Assembly (NCBI GenBank): GCA_007124045.1
Contig: SLFX01000088.1
Coordinates: 1 to 46,374 of the forward strand
Reading direction: 5' to 3'
DNA length: 46,374 nt
From: Candidatus Delongbacteria bacterium
GTDB lineage: Bacteria; UBA4055
Shown: positions 36,729 to 46,374 of the stretch, piece by piece
Layout of the letters: each line of letters begins with the position of its first letter
How positions within the stretch are numbered: position 1 is the stretch's first letter
The notes under the pieces: model-generated
Told to the model about the DNA's origin: nothing
The model's input: the letters and a program-made list of their open reading frames with translations, nothing else
Database searches by the model: none
Made by a program: the position numbers and the translations under genes

Positions 36729-39700
36729 ATGAAACACCTGGTATTTTTAGTAATAATTTCTTCAGTTCTGCTGCATTCGGCCGAAACGATCAGTTTCGAT
36801 CTTAACGACTATGCCTTTTCTGATGATTCTCTCACTGTCACTTATAAAGAAAAAACCTACCGGAGATTTACATTTGACGGATATACGCTTCCGATCATAT
36901 TCAAAGAGACGGGTTTCGAAAACGGTTTTGCTCACGATGTTTCAGTTACCGATTATGACGCAGTGCTGATCAAACCGGATCTTGGAATTGATTATTTTCA
37001 GGGCGACATGGATTTTGGCAGCAAATTTCCTTTAAAACAGATAAATGTGGGAGCAAGGGGAATAAAGCGGAGCGGCGGTTTTTCGGTCCTTGAGATAAGC
37101 CCGTTTTTCATATCCAACGATTCATTATATTTTTCAAGTTCTGTCACGGTGAGCTATTCGATGGCTAAGGAAACTCAAAGCCTGACGGAAACGAAAAGCG
37201 ATTATGAACAGATAGACCTGATAATAATAACCCCGTCAGAGTTCGCTGATACTTTTGAGAGATACTCCGATTTCAAGACTGCTCAGGGTTTTGTTACCAA
37301 AATCAAGACAGTTGAAGAGATCTACGGCCATTATCCGGGAGAGAACGATGTTATAAAAATCAGAAACTACATTCGGGACAAGTATATCACCAACCGTTTG
37401 AAATATGTTATTATCGGGGGAGGATACTCCGTCATACCGACCGGAAAAGCAACAATTTTCAGCGGCGAGAAAAGTGTTTACTCCGATGCATTCTTCGAAC
37501 ATATGCACAGAGATCCGGATGTGAACGGGAACGGCTTGTATTTTGAACATGATGTTTCTGTTGACGACTATCCGGATGTTTATGCGGGAAGGTTTCCCGG
37601 CAACACTAAGGAAGAGATAGCCGCTATAGTAGATAAAACCATAGAGTACTATTCGCCGCACAGAAATTACAGGGAAAACTTCAATACTTCTGCTCTGTTT
37701 CTCGGATTTAATGTTCATGTTTCCAGCGGTGACGGAAGGAGGATGGCAGAGAATTCAAGAGAAGAACTTCCCGCAACATTTACGGCGGATACTCTTTATG
37801 AGAACTCATCCCCCGGATTCGGAAGGAACAGTATAATTTCAGCACTTAACAGCGGTTATAACATAGTTTACAGTCAGTCGCACGGCGATTTACATACCAT
37901 AAGACAGCGCCACAACAATTTTAAAATCTGGAGTGACGATATTCTGTCGCTCACATCCGTTTCCGGACTATATTTGATAGGTTCCTGTCAGACAGGAAGC
38001 ATATCGGCAGACAGTTTTGCCAGAAAGGCCATGATAAATCGTTACGGCGGCTGTGTGACATATATCGGTAGCAGTGACGACGAATATACTACAACAGCCA
38101 ATAATTTTAATGCGTATTTTTTCAGAGAACTGAGAAGCGGAAAGAGCTACGGCGAAAGTCTGGCGGACGCCAGAATTATTTTAGGAAATATAAGTAGTTC
38201 AACAAACTCTGCACCATGGCAGAACAGATATCTCGCATATACATACTCTCTTCAGGGAGATCCTTCCAACAGGCCGTTTTTTTATGAACCTGAAGATATA
38301 AGCATAACATCTATTGATCCTTTCATCAAGGGTAACGGCACCGTTCTTGGAAGTCTGTCCTCCGCGCCTCAGGACACTCTTTTCATAACTGCGGTATCTG
38401 AAGGCAGGATACTGGGAAATACCAGCACTGTAACAGATTCTTTTGTTCTTGAATATCAAAACCTTACAGCGGACAGCGTTTCCGTTTATCACCATTCACA
38501 GGGATCTTTTCTGAAAAGGGATAGATTCGCCGGCATTTCGCCTCAAAATCTCGCTTTCGAGATAAGTAATCTAAGACCTTTATCAGATAATGCTTCCGGT
38601 ATAGTTACACACGGTCAGAATTTCAGCATTAGAATTGATTTCGAGACATTGTCCGAAGGTTCTGAAGACAGCCTGAAAGCCGTGATCAGCTCGATAGACA
38701 ACAGCGGTGTTTCAGTAACATCCGGTGAAACTGTCTTTAAAATCCCGCCCGGTAACGAAAAAGAGAGTATTGACCTTTTTGATCTCTCATTCTCTTCATC
38801 CGACATTAACGCCCGTGACTCTCTGGCCGTTGTCAGCTTTGTAATAAAGAACATGGATGATATTTCTCTGTTTTCTGGCAGTGTTCATGTACCTGTTTCG
38901 GTTCCCCGTCTCGATCTTCAGTCTTACAATGTTTCTGTTCATATTCACAAAAGTGCCGTATACAGCATAAACCCTCAGTTCGTCAATACATCGAAAGGTC
39001 CGATCGCCACGGCAGGGATCAGCTTTTTTAAAGTGACGGGAGATTCACTCGAACCTGCCGGAGTGAAAATTCTAAAAAACATCGCCGGATCCGCAGCCGT
39101 AAATGATTCGGTAAGTTTTAACATCGATCGTTCAAAGGAATATTTGATGAAAGTCCTTATAGACGGAGAAAGAGAGTATGTTTTTGACGGAATAAAGTTC
39201 GTTAATGATACCGGCAGCATAACTCTTTTTGCGGACCATTCTCCCGGAAAGATAAATCTGGAGTGGATCAATTCCTATGGAAAAGCGGCCGGTTACAATG
39301 TATATTCATCTCCTACGCAGCAATTCACTAATTCATCGAGGATGAATTTCAGTATTCTGCTTTCAGAAAATTTTTCTTTTTCGTATAATTCGGACAGTGC
39401 AGTCTGGCTAAGAATCGGGGCGGTTGATGCTTCAGGTTACGAATTTGCCCTTTCACAGCCTGTTAAGATTAAGCCTGTACCTCTATATCTCGACGGTATT
39501 TTTAAGGTCTCGCCGTTCGAGGTGTATAATCCAACCGTTATAGGAGACAGACTCATATTCAACTCCAGAAATTCAAGCGTTGCCGGGCTTTACTCGAACG
39601 GCGATCCTGTTAACGGCACGGGCATCATTCATCAGGCTGATGTTATTGGTTTAACGGGAACCTCACTTCAGCAGGGATATGCGATAGGCGATGTTACGGG

Positions 39701-41009
39701 TGACGGCAATCTTGAAATGGTCAATTACCACTTTGTAATGGGAGACAGCGTTCTGGTAAAGGTGGTAAGCCTCGATACCGGAGCGCTGCTGGCAAAAAGG
39801 AATATTTACGGCAGAATTATGGAGAATGCTCCCGTTCTTGCAGATCATGACGGAGATGGCAGGATGGAGATCTTTATTTCTGCATTTAACGGCAATATTT
39901 CAGGAACTCCCAGAGGGAGTTTTGTTTATATGCTCAGGTACAAGGATGGAGAACTGGAGCATGGAGCAAATTATCCGGCATTTTCGAACAGGGACTCATA
40001 TTTTATTCATTCTCCTTCTCTTATCGATCTGAATGGTGATTCAGAAAAAGAGCTTATCTTCAATTCGGGAAGGTGGATCATTGTAAGGGATGCGCTCTCC
40101 AATAGTCTTATTACCGAACAAGATCTTGGAAAAACTATAGGAACCTCACTTTCATTCTGCGATCTTGAAGATGACGGTAAACCGGATGTATTTGCCATTA
40201 CCGACAGCTACGGTTCATACGGAAAACTATACAGATTTGAAATGAACGGATCGGATCTGACCGACAAAACATCTGGCGGAATAAATATTGACATGAAACC
40301 CTACGATTTTTATGACCTGACACCGCCTGTAAATTTTGCCGATATAAATGGTGACGGCAACGCCGAAATAATAGTCCTGACTGCCTCAAAGCTGTACATT
40401 TTCAATAATGATTTTTCCAATTACCCGAATTTTCCTGTAACACTCGATCCCAGAATAACCAAAAATAATATGTCCGCTCCGTCAATGGCGGATTTTGACG
40501 GCGACGGCGTTCTAGATATTCTTTTCATGGATGCGAATTTCCGGGTATGGTGCTATTCCGGAGCCACCGGAAAACCGCTTGAGGGATTCCCGATAAAGAT
40601 CGATAATATTAACAGGCAGGAGATGACGGCAATAACCGTAGCTGATCTGGACGGCGACGGTACTCTTGAGTTCGCTATAGGACTGGATGACGGCTATGTT
40701 ATAATATATGACTATCCAAAACAGACATCTTCAAGAGGAATATTTGATAAATACAGGGCGGATATGCACAACAGCGGTATTTTCTATCCCTTCAAACTGC
40801 CAAGTCCGGCGGGAGTAAGCCTTTCTGCGTCAGGCGGATCGGTTCATATATCATGGGACAGTGTTGATGGGGCATCGTCATACAGAGTTTATTCTTCTGC
40901 CGATCCGTATTCGGGATTTGAATTTTTGACCGAAACAGAAAATGAATTCTATACAGTTCCCGATATTACGGAGGACAGAAGATTTTTTTATATTAAAGCA
41001 GTGAGGTAA
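36729..41009 (+). CDS. Gingipain-like C25 peptidase with seven FG-GAP/VCBS-type repeats and C-terminal Fn3-like domain
   Basis: Signal peptide; YNIVYSQSHGDLHTIR (His) and LYLIGSCQTGSISADSFARKAM (Cys); repeats DVTGDGNLE, DHDGDGRME, DLNGDSEKE, DLEDDGKPD, DINGDGNAE, DFDGDGVLD, DLDGDGTLE; Fn3-like VHISWDSVDGASSYRVYSS. Confidence 0.88.
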   Translation: MKHLVFLVIISSVLLHSAETISFDLNDYAFSDDSLTVTYKEKTYRRFTFDGYTLPIIFKETGFENGFAHDVSVTDYDAVLIKPDLGIDYFQGDMDFGSKFPLKQINVGARGIKRSGGFSVLEISPFFISNDSLYFSSSVTVSYSMAKETQSLTETKSDYEQIDLIIITPSEFADTFERYSDFKTAQGFVTKIKTVEEIYGHYPGENDVIKIRNYIRDKYITNRLKYVIIGGGYSVIPTGKATIFSGEKSVYSDAFFEHMHRDPDVNGNGLYFEHDVSVDDYPDVYAGRFPGNTKEEIAAIVDKTIEYYSPHRNYRENFNTSALFLGFNVHVSSGDGRRMAENSREELPATFTADTLYENSSPGFGRNSIISALNSGYNIVYSQSHGDLHTIRQRHNNFKIWSDDILSLTSVSGLYLIGSCQTGSISADSFARKAMINRYGGCVTYIGSSDDEYTTTANNFNAYFFRELRSGKSYGESLADARIILGNISSSTNSAPWQNRYLAYTYSLQGDPSNRPFFYEPEDISITSIDPFIKGNGTVLGSLSSAPQDTLFITAVSEGRILGNTSTVTDSFVLEYQNLTADSVSVYHHSQGSFLKRDRFAGISPQNLAFEISNLRPLSDNASGIVTHGQNFSIRIDFETLSEGSEDSLKAVISSIDNSGVSVTSGETVFKIPPGNEKESIDLFDLSFSSSDINARDSLAVVSFVIKNMDDISLFSGSVHVPVSVPRLDLQSYNVSVHIHKSAVYSINPQFVNTSKGPIATAGISFFKVTGDSLEPAGVKILKNIAGSAAVNDSVSFNIDRSKEYLMKVLIDGEREYVFDGIKFVNDTGSITLFADHSPGKINLEWINSYGKAAGYNVYSSPTQQFTNSSRMNFSILLSENFSFSYNSDSAVWLRIGAVDASGYEFALSQPVKIKPVPLYLDGIFKVSPFEVYNPTVIGDRLIFNSRNSSVAGLYSNGDPVNGTGIIHQADVIGLTGTSLQQGYAIGDVTGDGNLEMVNYHFVMGDSVLVKVVSLDTGALLAKRNIYGRIMENAPVLADHDGDGRMEIFISAFNGNISGTPRGSFVYMLRYKDGELEHGANYPAFSNRDSYFIHSPSLIDLNGDSEKELIFNSGRWIIVRDALSNSLITEQDLGKTIGTSLSFCDLEDDGKPDVFAITDSYGSYGKLYRFEMNGSDLTDKTSGGINIDMKPYDFYDLTPPVNFADINGDGNAEIIVLTASKLYIFNNDFSNYPNFPVTLDPRITKNNMSAPSMADFDGDGVLDILFMDANFRVWCYSGATGKPLEGFPIKIDNINRQEMTAITVADLDGDGTLEFAIGLDDGYVIIYDYPKQTSSRGIFDKYRADMHNSGIFYPFKLPSPAGVSLSASGGSVHISWDSVDGASSYRVYSSADPYSGFEFLTETENEFYTVPDITEDRRFFYIKAVR

Positions 41010-41015
41010 GTTCAG

Positions 41016-42266
41016 ATGCGTAATATTTTATTTTCGATATTGATTATATTTTCATTTGTCAGGGCAGATGACATACTTATACCCATGGATCACAGTCAGA
41101 ACGATCATCTGAAAGCATACGGCATAGCATACTGGGCTGTTCAGAACGGGGCCAGAGTAGAATGGTTTTTGAACTACAGAGGCGGATCATTCCTCATAGA
41201 AGGTTATGAAAATGTGGTAAGGATGTGCCTGAAAAGAGGAGTATCCTACGAATTGATAAGCCCAATGGAATATGCGTCAATTCTGAATGAAATAGAGCAT
41301 TCTAACATGGATGCTGTTCTACTCGAAAAAGCACCGACTATCGCTGTATATACTCCTCCATATACCCAGCCGTGGGATGATGCGGTAACTCTTGCCCTTA
41401 CATACGCAGAGATACCTTACGACACAATATACGACAGAGAGATACTTCAGGGAGCTCTTTCAGAATATGACTGGCTCCATCTTCATCATGAGGATTTTAC
41501 AGGTCAGTACGGGAAATTCTATGCGGCTTATTCAAATGCCGAATGGTATATAGAACAGGTAAGAACCCAGGAGAGACAGGCCCGCGATCTCGGTTTTTCA
41601 AAAGTTTCAAAACTCAAGCTGGCTGTCGTGCTGAGGATAAAACAGTATATGCTCAACGGCGGTTTCCTTTTCGCGATGTGCAGTGCTACGGATACCTTTG
41701 ACATAGCTCTTGCCGCTGCCGAAACAGACATTTGCGCCCCGATGTTCGATGGCGACCCTGCAGATCCTGACGCACAGAGCAAACTTGATTTCAGCCGTTG
41801 TATTGCCTTTCAGGATTTTACACTTGAAATGAATCCCATGATCTATGAGTATTCGGACATAGATATGACTGACTATATCAACAGAAATATTGATGAGAGA
41901 CATGACTATTTCACTCTTTTCGATTTTTCCGCAAAATTCGATCCTATTCCGGCCATACTGACCCAGAATCACACAAGAGTAGTCAAGGGTTTTTTTGGAC
42001 AGACAACAGCATTCAGAAGATCACTGATAAAACCTGAAGTGGTCATTATGGGAGATGTTCAGGGGACGGAAATAGTTAAATACATTTACGGTACGGTGGG
42101 AGAAGGATTCTTTACTTTTTACGGGGGACATGATCCTGAGGATTACAAACATTTTGTTAATGACCCGCCGACAGAGCTTGAGATGTACAAAAACTCGCCG
42201 GGATACAGACTTATCCTGAACAATATACTTTTCCCCGCCACTAATAAGCAGAAGCAGAAGACTTAA
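41016..42266 (+). CDS. Exported conserved protein of the family often annotated 'asparagine synthetase B' in Bacteroidota
   Basis: Signal peptide; DHSQNDHLKAYGIAYWAV, VLLEKAPTIAVYTPPYTQPWDDAVTLALTYAEIPYDTIYD, WLHLHHEDFTGQYGKFYAAY, FAMCSATDTFDIALAA. Confidence 0.75.
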   Translation: MRNILFSILIIFSFVRADDILIPMDHSQNDHLKAYGIAYWAVQNGARVEWFLNYRGGSFLIEGYENVVRMCLKRGVSYELISPMEYASILNEIEHSNMDAVLLEKAPTIAVYTPPYTQPWDDAVTLALTYAEIPYDTIYDREILQGALSEYDWLHLHHEDFTGQYGKFYAAYSNAEWYIEQVRTQERQARDLGFSKVSKLKLAVVLRIKQYMLNGGFLFAMCSATDTFDIALAAAETDICAPMFDGDPADPDAQSKLDFSRCIAFQDFTLEMNPMIYEYSDIDMTDYINRNIDERHDYFTLFDFSAKFDPIPAILTQNHTRVVKGFFGQTTAFRRSLIKPEVVIMGDVQGTEIVKYIYGTVGEGFFTFYGGHDPEDYKHFVNDPPTELEMYKNSPGYRLILNNILFPATNKQKQKT

Positions 42267-42281
42267 ACACTTTCAGGCATT

Positions 42282-43430
42282 TTACTTGAGCATCTCGCTG
42301 CCTTCAAACTGTCTGTACAGGCTGAGCTGATCGAGTATAAAATTATATTTGTCCGTTTTCAGATCAAGTATCTCGGAGATTATCTTGCCCAGTCCGGGGC
42401 CGAGCATGAATCCCTGTCCGCACATTCCGACAGCGAGGAACATATTCTTTACATCCTTCGGCCACCCGACTATCGGGAAACCGTCGGGCGTCATGGGATA
42501 AAGACCTCTCCAGGTCCTTCTGATCCTGACATTCTTGAGCCTGGGATGAAGTTTAATCATTCTTCTTGAGATCAGCGGAAGGAATTCTGATGTCGAATCG
42601 TAATCTTTTCCCATTATCTTTGGTTCGGGGGTTACGCAGAAAATAATCTGTCCGCCCTCGTTCTGATAGTAGTAGAAATTCGCGCTTTGCGCATCGCTCC
42701 TCAGGTCAACGACCATCGGCCTGAAGAATTTCTTCACCGGTTCGGTCACGCCGGCCTCGTGAGAATCCGGAAAAACAGGGAGGTCAAGACCGCACATCGA
42801 ACCGATCTCCCGGGCGTTCCCGCCGGCGGCATTAACGATAACATCTGCGGATATCTCTCTTTTGCCGGTTTTAACAGAACTTATTTTTCCGTCACTGATC
42901 TCAAAACCGGTAACTTCCTCGTCAAAGTAAAATGTCGTGCCCGCTTTAAGCGAGAGCTTGTAGTATGCGCCGGCGGTCTTAAGAGGTGAAGCCGAGCCGT
43001 CATGCGGGGAATATGTCCCGCCGAGAAGTCCGTCAGGATTGATCCCGGGTACGAGCTGTCTTATTTTCTCCGGGCTTACCCACTCTATATCAAGGCCGTA
43101 GCTTTTTTGTTTTACAAGAAGCTCTTTGAGAGCTATTTCTTTTTCCTGTTCGTAAACGGGGTAGAGGTAGCCGCCGTCAGTCCAGTCAACATAAAGCCCG
43201 TGACCGGCTTCCATGTCCCTTATAAGCTCAATGCTCATCTGGCATATCTTTATCTTTGCCGGATCAGAATGGGTGGCTCTTATTCCCCCGATAGCGGATC
43301 TGTTATCTCCTCTGCCGTATGAATGGTTCATATCAATGACAGCTACATCCTGTCCTCTCATTGAAAGGTAGTAGCTTAACGGGAGGCCGACGCTTCCGGC
43401 GCCTATAATTATGGTGTCGAAATGTTTCAT
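42282..43430 (-). CDS. FAD-dependent oxidoreductase (DAO family; sarcosine oxidase beta-like)
   Basis: DTIIIGAGSVGLPLSYYLSMRGQDVAVIDM; YPMTPDGFPIVGWPKDVKNMFLAVGMCGQGFMLGPGLGKIISEI. Confidence 0.9.
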   Translation of the reverse strand: MKHFDTIIIGAGSVGLPLSYYLSMRGQDVAVIDMNHSYGRGDNRSAIGGIRATHSDPAKIKICQMSIELIRDMEAGHGLYVDWTDGGYLYPVYEQEKEIALKELLVKQKSYGLDIEWVSPEKIRQLVPGINPDGLLGGTYSPHDGSASPLKTAGAYYKLSLKAGTTFYFDEEVTGFEISDGKISSVKTGKREISADVIVNAAGGNAREIGSMCGLDLPVFPDSHEAGVTEPVKKFFRPMVVDLRSDAQSANFYYYQNEGGQIIFCVTPEPKIMGKDYDSTSEFLPLISRRMIKLHPRLKNVRIRRTWRGLYPMTPDGFPIVGWPKDVKNMFLAVGMCGQGFMLGPGLGKIISEILDLKTDKYNFILDQLSLYRQFEGSEMLK

Positions 43431-43433
43431 TTA

Positions 43434-45497
43434 CTATTTTTCTCCGTCAATTAATGCGTTCATGGGAACTTCCACCTCGACCGGTCTTACGGTACCCCGG
43501 GATACTTCACTAAAGTCAACTCCGGCCTGTCTGAATATTCCCGGAAGCAGCACAGAGCAGGTTTTTGATCCGCAGGCGCCCATTCCCACTCTTATCTGTT
43601 TGAGCTGATTAACATCCCTGACCCTGAACTCTTTTATAAAATCGACAACTTCCTTTACATTGACCCTTTCGCAGCGGCAGACAATCGCATCGTCGGGAAG
43701 ATATGTATGTATGGTTTCATGAAACGGTTCAGTAACGGACCTGTCCTGCATCCTTATACCTATCGCTTTTGCGGCGTTTTTAACAGACATTTTTACCGTA
43801 ACCAGATGAGTTCTGTATTTTTTAACCAGCCTGATGTGAAGCACTTCCGCTTTTTCGAGAAAATTTCCGTCAATATCGGTCAGTTCGATCGTATCGCCCG
43901 GAACAAAATCGAGAATATATTCATGAGGTAGGATCACTTCCGCAGTATTGTCGTCAATTTTTCTGGCCAGAGATACGGCAAGGCCGGGACATACGGCTAC
44001 ACAGAGTCCGCAGTTTATGCAGGCGTCAACTGTATATTTCGGGATGTCGAGAATGTTCTTTAGTTCTCCTTCAAGCGAGATGCAGTTTTTCGGACAGACG
44101 GTTGTACATGGATTGCACGGTATTTCCTCTATGCACTTCAGGATAGGGATAAATTCGCTTTTAAGCTCTATATTCTCCTCGTTAAACACCTTTCCGGGTT
44201 TCGATTTTAATATGTCGGCCTTTTCGTAGAAGGCGGGGTCTATTTCTATATCCTTTCCGAGCATTTTAGCCATTTTGAGACCGGCGATCCTGCCTCCGAA
44301 CATGGCCGAACTGGCTTCAGCTATCTCATCGGCATCACCTGTTTTAACTGCTTTAAAACCAAAGTCCACAGCCTGGTCATAAAATTCGTCCACCGGAGTC
44401 AGTCCAGCAGCTATAAGAAGAGTGTCTGTTTGGTATGTTTTTGCCGTGCTGAGTATGGGGTTCCATTTTTCATCAACCTGAGCCACGGTGACTTTTTCGA
44501 GCTTCCCGTGACCGTAAGCGGCGAGAACGGTGGTCTTTAAATGGATCGGAACGCCCATTCTCTTTATTTTGTCGGCGTGCACTTTGTAGCCGGAAACCTT
44601 GTCCATGATGTCAATGATCCCGACGGCTCCAATACCCGCCTGCAGTGCGTGATACGCGGCGATGAGGCCGACGTTTCCGCTCCCGACGATAAATACCTTG
44701 TCGGACGATTTTACAAGATCCCTGTTTACCAGAGTCTGGAACGCGCCCGCTCCGTAAACTCCGGGAAGGTCGTTTCCGGGGAATACAAGGCTTTTTTCCC
44801 TCGCTCCCGATGAGACTACAAGTCCTTCAAAGTCGATCAGAGAATATTTGCCGTTATTTTTATAAACGCCGGCTTTTTTATCTTTAAAAATACCTACCAC
44901 GCTCGACTCGTAAAGAACGGTCACATTGTTCTTTTCCCTGATCTCTTTTTCAAGTATTTCGGCGATCTCGTATCCTCTTGTTCCCGCGTAGCTGTCCTCC
45001 TGAGATCCGAAAAATTTATGGGTCTGGAGCAGGAGTTTTCCGCCAAGCCTGTCCTTGTCCTCGACGATCACGACTCTTAAACCGAGATTAGCCAACTCCA
45101 AAGCTGAAGTTAGTCCAGAAGGGCCTCCGCCGATAACGAGCGCATCGGTTTTCAGTTCTTCGATATTCTGGTCAAACTGCGCATCGTCATCATGCGGGAG
45201 TTCGGGTATGTGATGCAGAGTGCGGATGTCCATTCCCTCCTTAAGAGGTGTCACGCAGGATTTCAGCGGCATGCCGTCTATTATCACAGTACACTGCGAA
45301 CACTGGCCGTTGGCGCAGAAAATGCCCTGAGGGGCATCGTCTTTTGTGTGTATGGAGAATTTTTTTATACCGTTGGCGAAGAGGGCGGAACTGACCGGTT
45401 CATTCTCAATTCCTGTCAGGTTCATTCCGTCAAAAACAAAAGCGGCCTCCCTGCCTGTCTTCACTTCGAGAACGGGGTGCTTGTCTATTCTGTTCAT
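43434..45497 (-). CDS. NAD(P)/FAD oxidoreductase fused to N-terminal 2Fe-2S, 4Fe-4S ferredoxin and BFD-like 2Fe-2S domains
   Basis: CANGQCSQCTVIIDG; ALVIGGGPSGLTSALELANLG; CNPCTTVCPKNC...CINCGLCVAVCPG; VCRCERVNVKEVVDFIK...GMGACGSKTC. Confidence 0.92.
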   Translation of the reverse strand: MNRIDKHPVLEVKTGREAAFVFDGMNLTGIENEPVSSALFANGIKKFSIHTKDDAPQGIFCANGQCSQCTVIIDGMPLKSCVTPLKEGMDIRTLHHIPELPHDDDAQFDQNIEELKTDALVIGGGPSGLTSALELANLGLRVVIVEDKDRLGGKLLLQTHKFFGSQEDSYAGTRGYEIAEILEKEIREKNNVTVLYESSVVGIFKDKKAGVYKNNGKYSLIDFEGLVVSSGAREKSLVFPGNDLPGVYGAGAFQTLVNRDLVKSSDKVFIVGSGNVGLIAAYHALQAGIGAVGIIDIMDKVSGYKVHADKIKRMGVPIHLKTTVLAAYGHGKLEKVTVAQVDEKWNPILSTAKTYQTDTLLIAAGLTPVDEFYDQAVDFGFKAVKTGDADEIAEASSAMFGGRIAGLKMAKMLGKDIEIDPAFYEKADILKSKPGKVFNEENIELKSEFIPILKCIEEIPCNPCTTVCPKNCISLEGELKNILDIPKYTVDACINCGLCVAVCPGLAVSLARKIDDNTAEVILPHEYILDFVPGDTIELTDIDGNFLEKAEVLHIRLVKKYRTHLVTVKMSVKNAAKAIGIRMQDRSVTEPFHETIHTYLPDDAIVCRCERVNVKEVVDFIKEFRVRDVNQLKQIRVGMGACGSKTCSVLLPGIFRQAGVDFSEVSRGTVRPVEVEVPMNALIDGEK

Positions 45498-45531
45498 TCA
45501 ATGTGTCCCAAAAACTGTATTTTATTGTTAA

Positions 45532-46374
45532 TTAATCGTAAAGCGGGTATCTTGTGCTCAGTTCAATAACTTCTTTTTTGACCTGTGCAAGAAGGTCAAC
45601 GTTCTTGTGATCCGCTGCGACTCTTGCGATCATGTTCGCTATAGTTCTCATATCGTCTGTCGTGAATCCCTTGGTTGTAGCAGCGGGAGTTCCGAGTCTT
45701 ACGCCTGAAGTGATCATTGGTTTTCTCTTATCAAAAGGAACCATATTCTTATTGGTTGTTATTCCGGCTTTTTCAAGAGCTTTTTCTAACCCTTTACCTG
45801 AAACCTCCTTGTCTGACAGATCGAGAAGTACTATATGATTGTCCGTCCCGCCGGAAACGACCTTGAAACCGAGTTTAATCAGTTCGTCAGCAAGAGCCTG
45901 TGCGTTGTCGAGCACTCTCTGCTGATAGTCTTTGAAAGAAGGCTCGAGAGCTTCTTTGAAAGACACCGCTTTTGAAGCTATAACATGCTCGAGTGGTCCG
46001 CCCTGAATACCGGGGAATATCACGAAATCAAGAGCTTCGGTAAGTGTCTTCGGAGAAGGCATATTCTTGAGAAGTATCTCTCCGCCTTCAAAATCGGAAA
46101 GGATCATTCCGCCTCTGGGACCTCTTAGAGTTTTGTGTGTCGTGGTAGTAACAACATGAGAGTAGGGAATAGGTGAAGGATGCAGTCCTGCAGCGACCAG
46201 ACCGGCTATATGGGCCATATCAGTTACAAGCCATGCACCGACCTTGTCCGCGATCTCTCTAAATCTCTTGAAGTCTATAAATCTGGGGTATGCCGAAGCT
46301 CCCGCAACTATTATCTTCGGTTTGCATTCAACCGCAAGTCTTTCCAGCTCGTCATAATCAATAAATCCGTCTTC
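45532..46374 (-). CDS. glyA: Serine hydroxymethyltransferase (5' part beyond window)
   Basis: [68 protein letters not shown]; frame open to window end. Confidence 0.97.
   Translation of the reverse strand, partial: EDGFIDYDELERLAVECKPKIIVAGASAYPRFIDFKRFREIADKVGAWLVTDMAHIAGLVAAGLHPSPIPYSHVVTTTTHKTLRGPRGGMILSDFEGGEILLKNMPSPKTLTEALDFVIFPGIQGGPLEHVIASKAVSFKEALEPSFKDYQQRVLDNAQALADELIKLGFKVVSGGTDNHIVLLDLSDKEVSGKGLEKALEKAGITTNKNMVPFDKRKPMITSGVRLGTPAATTKGFTTDDMRTIANMIARVAADHKNVDLLAQVKKEVIELSTRYPLYD

Noticed and set aside
1-46374. tRNA/rRNA genes or an integration site flanking the island
   Set aside because: No tRNA cloverleaf, rRNA segment, integrase or transposase was recognised by eye; tRNAscan/Infernal would be needed to exclude them.

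Overview
The window is mostly a chromosomal backbone, likely FCB-group/Bacteroidota-like (inferred from a gingipain-type C25 protease, an 'asparagine synthetase B'-like family and TATATT -10 boxes). It holds: the secA 3' end; topA; a ParA-like ATPase heading a pilMNOPQ-type operon that ends in a degenerate metallophosphatase-like lipoprotein; gcvPB-dinG; mraY; an AEC transporter and isoaspartyl peptidase; a long MutL-like ASKHA protein; a MoxR/DUF58/BatD/BatA operon; miaB; nadB; a C25 protease with a 7-repeat FG-GAP region; and a glyA / multi-Fe-S oxidoreductase / DAO operon. Between about 17.0 and 25.4 kb lies an accessory island. It contains an ATP-cone + PD-(D/E)XK nuclease translationally coupled to a WYL regulator, several uncharacterised genes, an HTH-Panacea/MazF-like TA pair, a small ORF-nucleotidyltransferase-Doc operon, and decayed gene fragments. 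The most striking unexplained structure is an ~75-80 bp element present four times in direct orientation (R1-R4, core GCC[A/G]TTATGTGGC-N10/11-TTATATTACC). Each copy sits just upstream of a different island gene or fragment, which suggests a shared promoter/operator or a cassette-boundary sequence. No CRISPR array, rRNA or tRNA was recognised. All calls come from reading the sequence and ORF track by eye; no database search was run.
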